From: an uncultured Cytophagales bacterium
Lineage (GTDB): Bacteria; Bacteroidota; Bacteroidia; Cytophagales; Cyclobacteriaceae
Assembly: GCA_913057175.1 (NCBI GenBank)
Contig: CAJXNP010000018.1
Coordinates: 62,001 to 126,000, forward strand
Reading direction: 5' to 3'
Length of the DNA: 64,000 nt
Shown here: positions 60,930-64,000 of the stretch, piece by piece
Position numbering within the stretch: the first letter of the stretch is position 1
How the letters are laid out: each line of letters starts with the position of its first letter
Position numbers and translations under genes: made by a program
The notes under the pieces: generated by a model
Seen by the model: the letters and a program-made list of their open reading frames with translations, nothing else
Told to the model about the DNA's origin: nothing
Databases searched by the model: none

Positions 60930-62944
60930 TAGAAATACACTGCGGCGAGGTATTTTTTCATATATGTTGTGAAATCAGACCTTTCCTCTTTTTTAAGTTT
61001 GTTGGAAATATCATTATCAGCTTCACAGTAGTTGGGAATTTCTATATAAAATGTCGTTCCTTCATCTTCCGTCGAATCAATCCTGATCTGACCTTTCAGC
61101 GCCTTAACACAGTCCTGTACCAGGAAAAGCCCGAGACCCGTACCTTCTACATTTACACCTTCCACACGATGGAACATGTTGAAGATGCTATTTAACTGAT
61201 CTTTCGGAATACCAATGCCATTGTCTTTTACTTCAATGAGTGATTTGTCTTCCAGCACATCCACCTGGATATTGACAGTTGACTCATCTTTGTTTTTGTC
61301 GTGGTATTTAAATGCATTGGAGATCAGGTTATTCAGGATAATTTTCACCCTAAAAATATCCGTTACAAAATCCCTGTTTTGAACGATACTCACGGACTTT
61401 TTAATGTTTTTAAATTCTTCGGTGTGTTCAATTCCATCCAGGATTTCACTGATCTCATGGGAATAGTCTACATTCGCCGGTTTGACGTTGATCATGGCGT
61501 TTTTGGAATAGTTCAATATATCTTCAATAAAAGCCCTCAACCTGTTAATGCTTTTTTCCTTCATATTGAAAATGTCGAGCATCCTGTCATTCTGCGTTTC
61601 ATTCCTGGCGATATTGATCAGCCCCTGGATAGACAGCAATGGGGACTTCAGATCGTGCGAAACAACATACATCAGTTTGTCAAGCTCATCGTTGATGTCT
61701 TTCAATTCTTTGTTTTGAATGGCCAGACTATTCTTAAGCTGGTCTACTTTCTTATAAACTCTTGAGAAATAGAAAGGCAGGATCAGGGAAACCGACAGGA
61801 TCAGAAAGACCAATCCGATTGGTAACAATTCAACGGAATAAATCAAATCCCGATAAACCAGGACATCGTTGATGAATGTGACATATAACACAGCTGTACC
61901 GCCTATAAATAATCTTGCTTCCAGGCTTCCCTTGTAAGCCAACCTGGAGACCCTAACCAGGTAATAGACAGACAGGCTTACAAAAGTAATATGGAAAGGC
62001 GTTAGAGAATACTCGAAGATATTTTGCGGTGTGGCAATAACGAGTAGAATGAAGCCTACCATGACAGTGGTGATCCAAAACGTAAATTTCCTGGAAAGAA
62101 AACCCTTGAATACTGCATTTGTAAACAGAAAAAAGAATAGTGCTGTGGCGTAGAATGTGAGATAACCAAATCGCAATGACCATGCCCATGGCAGGGAAAT
62201 CCATTCATACAAAACGGATTCCTGGTTTGTTAACATACGGATCGATATTGACAAACAAATTAAGCCTAGGTAGAGAAGTTGTTTTTTCGACAAAAAGAAA
62301 TAAAATCCCAGTAAATAGACAGCTACCAATAGAAAACTTCCTATCAGAAATAGATTGAAATAAGAGTTGAGTTTTGCTTTTTTAAGTAAACTTTCACTGG
62401 AACCAAATACGGGGTAGCCTATGATACCGGAAAAAGACTGATCAATGTATGGCAGGTTGATGACGATGTGATAAACCCCATTCTCCTGGTAGTTCAGATC
62501 GAAGATCCTTGATATATTCCTATGTCCGGCCCCTGTATTTTCTCTGAAATCGGTTAGCTTTTGATTATTGACCAAAACCTCTGCATCGTAAAATACCGGT
62601 GGTAGTTTTAACCCCGGATCTTTTATGGAAGGGTCGACCACAAGCTTAATAAAAAAAGTGGATGTACCTGATCCGTCGTCCTGTTGAGAGTCTTTGTAAA
62701 ATTCAGGCCAGTTGCTGCTGAGATCAATTGTAGTGAAATTGTCGATAGGAATTTCACTCGTGTCATTGATCCATTTATTGTGAAGAAAACCCCAGTTATC
62801 TTTTAGTGAAAAGGAAGGATTATTTGTGTCTTTGTCTTTTTGTAATTCTACCACAGCTTTAGCGGTAGAAGTACCACTATTCTCCACTTTTGAATAGCTT
62901 TGATAAGAAAAAATCAGCAATGATATAATAAAAAATAGCCTCAT
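60929..62944 (-). CDS. 7TMR-DISM sensor histidine kinase
   Basis: 671 residues. Signal peptide, then a 7TMR-DISM extracellular beta domain (about 45-190) with YHIVINLPYIDQSFSGIIGY, then seven membrane helices (about 195-395), a coiled-coil linker, and a HisKA domain with VVSHDLKSPLLSIQGLIN (His near 441). ATPase motifs: NNLISNAFKYHDKNK, DNGIGIPKDQ, GTGLGLFLV. There is no receiver domain or adjacent regulator gene, so the partner is encoded elsewhere. It likely senses extracellular carbohydrate or envelope signals, as the extracellular fold suggests. Its stop codon lies at the edge of the nested palindrome. Confidence 0.92.
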   Translation of the reverse strand: MRLFFIISLLIFSYQSYSKVENSGTSTAKAVVELQKDKDTNNPSFSLKDNWGFLHNKWINDTSEIPIDNFTTIDLSSNWPEFYKDSQQDDGSGTSTFFIKLVVDPSIKDPGLKLPPVFYDAEVLVNNQKLTDFRENTGAGHRNISRIFDLNYQENGVYHIVINLPYIDQSFSGIIGYPVFGSSESLLKKAKLNSYFNLFLIGSFLLVAVYLLGFYFFLSKKQLLYLGLICLSISIRMLTNQESVLYEWISLPWAWSLRFGYLTFYATALFFFLFTNAVFKGFLSRKFTFWITTVMVGFILLVIATPQNIFEYSLTPFHITFVSLSVYYLVRVSRLAYKGSLEARLFIGGTAVLYVTFINDVLVYRDLIYSVELLPIGLVFLILSVSLILPFYFSRVYKKVDQLKNSLAIQNKELKDINDELDKLMYVVSHDLKSPLLSIQGLINIARNETQNDRMLDIFNMKEKSINRLRAFIEDILNYSKNAMINVKPANVDYSHEISEILDGIEHTEEFKNIKKSVSIVQNRDFVTDIFRVKIILNNLISNAFKYHDKNKDESTVNIQVDVLEDKSLIEVKDNGIGIPKDQLNSIFNMFHRVEGVNVEGTGLGLFLVQDCVKALKGQIRIDSTEDEGTTFYIEIPNYCEADNDISNKLKKEERSDFTTYMKKYLAAVYF

Positions 62945-63255
62945 TTTGTGATTTAGCCTGACTTTATCAAAAAGAAAAAGCCAAACTTGAAAAATTAAAT
63001 ACCTACAAAAAAATAATTATACTTTAACAGCATACTAAAGTACTGAAAAGAATAATGCGGGATTCGAAATTTGGATTAATCCGGTATATTCATCGATGAA
63101 CTGTTGTATATACAGGATTTTTGATTGAAATATTTTCTACCTCTGTTTGTTATATTTCTTACTCATTTTAAGGAGTTTACAGGAAATTGAAGCTGTAAGC
63201 TGTTGGATAAAAAATAGATGTTACCTGGCCTAAACCCGATTATTGTGATATTGAA
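62945..63255. other. AT-rich spacer between kinase and yebC
   Basis: 311 bp lying upstream of the kinase start and downstream of the yebC stop, both on the minus strand. No gene, repeat or strong hairpin was seen; it presumably holds the kinase promoter. Confidence 0.4.
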
Positions 63256-64000
63256 CTATATCAATTCCATTTGCTCGTCCGATACTTCCATGTTATGAAA
63301 TACATTCTGAACGTCTTCATTTTCTTCCAGCGCTTCGATCAATTTCATTACTTTCAGGAACGCATCGTCGTCTAATTCGACCGTTGTGTTGGGAATTCTT
63401 TGCAGCTCAGCCGTTTCAGGTTGAATGTCCATCTCTTCCAGTTTACCCTGAATACTACCAAAATCAGGTAGCGAACAAGTAATATGGAAATAACCATCTT
63501 CCTTTTCGATGTCCTCAGCGCCTGAATCGATAATTTCCAGGGTAAATGAATCTTCATCACTGACTGCATCCACGGAAACATCAAATATCCCTTTTCTTTC
63601 GAAGATAAATTCAAGGGATCCGTTGGTGCCCAGGTTGCCGCCATATTTAGAGAAGGTAGCTCGTACACTCGACACAGTTCTGTTGTTGTTGTCGGTCGTA
63701 CATTCAACAAAAACAGCAATTCCATTTGGAGCGTATCCTTCAAAGGTCACTTCAAAGTACTCGGTAGCATCTGCTCCTGACGCTTTTTTGATGGCCCTTT
63801 CGATATTGTCTTTGGGCATATTGTTGCTTTTGGCATTGGCTACAGCAAGCCTTAATTTTGGATTAGCATCCACGTCGGGTCCCCCACCTTCTTTTACTGC
63901 AATGCTAATGTCCTTTATTAACCGGGTGAAAAGTTTTCCTCTCTTGGCATCAATAGCTCCCTTCTTGCGTTTTATGGTTGACCATTTACTGTGACCTGAC
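63256..64000 (-). CDS. YebC/PmpR family regulator (start codon cut by window end)
   Basis: 247 codons lie inside the window. Reading upstream of an internal GTG at 63873 gives the classical N-terminus GHSKWSTIKRKKGAIDAKRG followed by FTRLIKDISIAVKEGGGPD. The last base of the window is the third base of the expected ATG, so only two bases are missing. Other marks: NAKSNNMPKDNIERAIKKAS and FEGYAPNGIAVFVEC. YebC-family proteins are DNA-binding regulators or ribosome-associated factors that relieve stalling at proline runs. Length (about 248 with Met) is standard. Confidence 0.96.
   Translation of the reverse strand, partial: SGHSKWSTIKRKKGAIDAKRGKLFTRLIKDISIAVKEGGGPDVDANPKLRLAVANAKSNNMPKDNIERAIKKASGADATEYFEVTFEGYAPNGIAVFVECTTDNNNRTVSSVRATFSKYGGNLGTNGSLEFIFERKGIFDVSVDAVSDEDSFTLEIIDSGAEDIEKEDGYFHITCSLPDFGSIQGKLEEMDIQPETAELQRIPNTTVELDDDAFLKVMKLIEALEENEDVQNVFHNMEVSDEQMELI

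Noticed and set aside
61301-61765. 154-codon plus-strand frame opposite the 7TMR kinase
   Set aside because: The minus frame has complete kinase motifs; this is a shadow.

Overview
The window comes from a Bacteroidota chromosome, most likely a marine or soil gliding member of the Cytophagales. Evidence: a 3162-residue surface protein ending in a gliding-motility-associated (type IX secretion, type B) C-terminal domain, a type IX secretion plug protein (DUF5103), DUF6089 and DUF3276 proteins, a tRNA promoter with the Bacteroidota TTTG / TAnnTTTG consensus, AT-rich DNA, few Shine-Dalgarno sites and many TTG or GTG starts. No tool was run; all assignments come from reading motifs.

Layout. (1) 1-14783: exopolysaccharide / glycan locus. 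It starts with the tail of an exosortase-type protease, then two GT4 glycosyltransferases, an SRAP (HMCES/YedK) protein, a WcaF-like acetyltransferase and a GT2. A repeat island at 5690-7360 carries two small nucleases (GIY-YIG and DUF559). It is followed by an epimerase, a WbpL-like polyprenyl-phosphate transferase, PglC-, PglD-, PglE- and PglF-like genes (a UDP-diacetylbacillosamine-type route) and a second WecA/MraY-like transferase. (2) 14784-20550: a DUF6089 outer-membrane protein, a secreted helical-repeat protein, a LytS/LytR-type two-component system, an orphan gene, an assimilatory APS/PAPS reductase and an SDR epimerase. (3) 20948-30804: a small secreted protein followed by the giant adhesin, which holds twelve tandem Ig-like repeats of exactly 92 residues. 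(4) 30805-38609: a clover-like palindromic element, LuxC-family acyl-CoA reductase, ferredoxin, DUF58, DUF3276, AI-2E transporter, YchF, a stand-alone Cas6-like protein without a CRISPR array, and the T9SS plug protein. (5) 38699-41564: sigma factor, anti-sigma/beta-barrel protein and a lipoprotein. (6) 41591-52958: mostly minus-strand housekeeping genes (hemL, guaA, folE, queD), a VapBC-like toxin-antitoxin pair and ComEC. (7) 52959-64000: hybrid histidine kinase, GNAT, PhoH, SAM hydroxide adenosyltransferase, tRNA-Leu(CAA), two unknown genes, a repeat-rich noncoding stretch, a 7TMR-DISM histidine kinase and YebC, whose start codon is cut by the window end.

The most unusual material is repeat biology. 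Several nested-palindrome elements of different sequence sit between genes. Two small nuclease genes are bracketed by different families of palindromic repeats, which suggests nuclease-associated REP-like elements. Simple intergenic tracts have been absorbed in frame into two neighbouring glycan genes. The stand-alone Cas6 and the small homologue of the giant adhesin's N-terminal module are the other leads.
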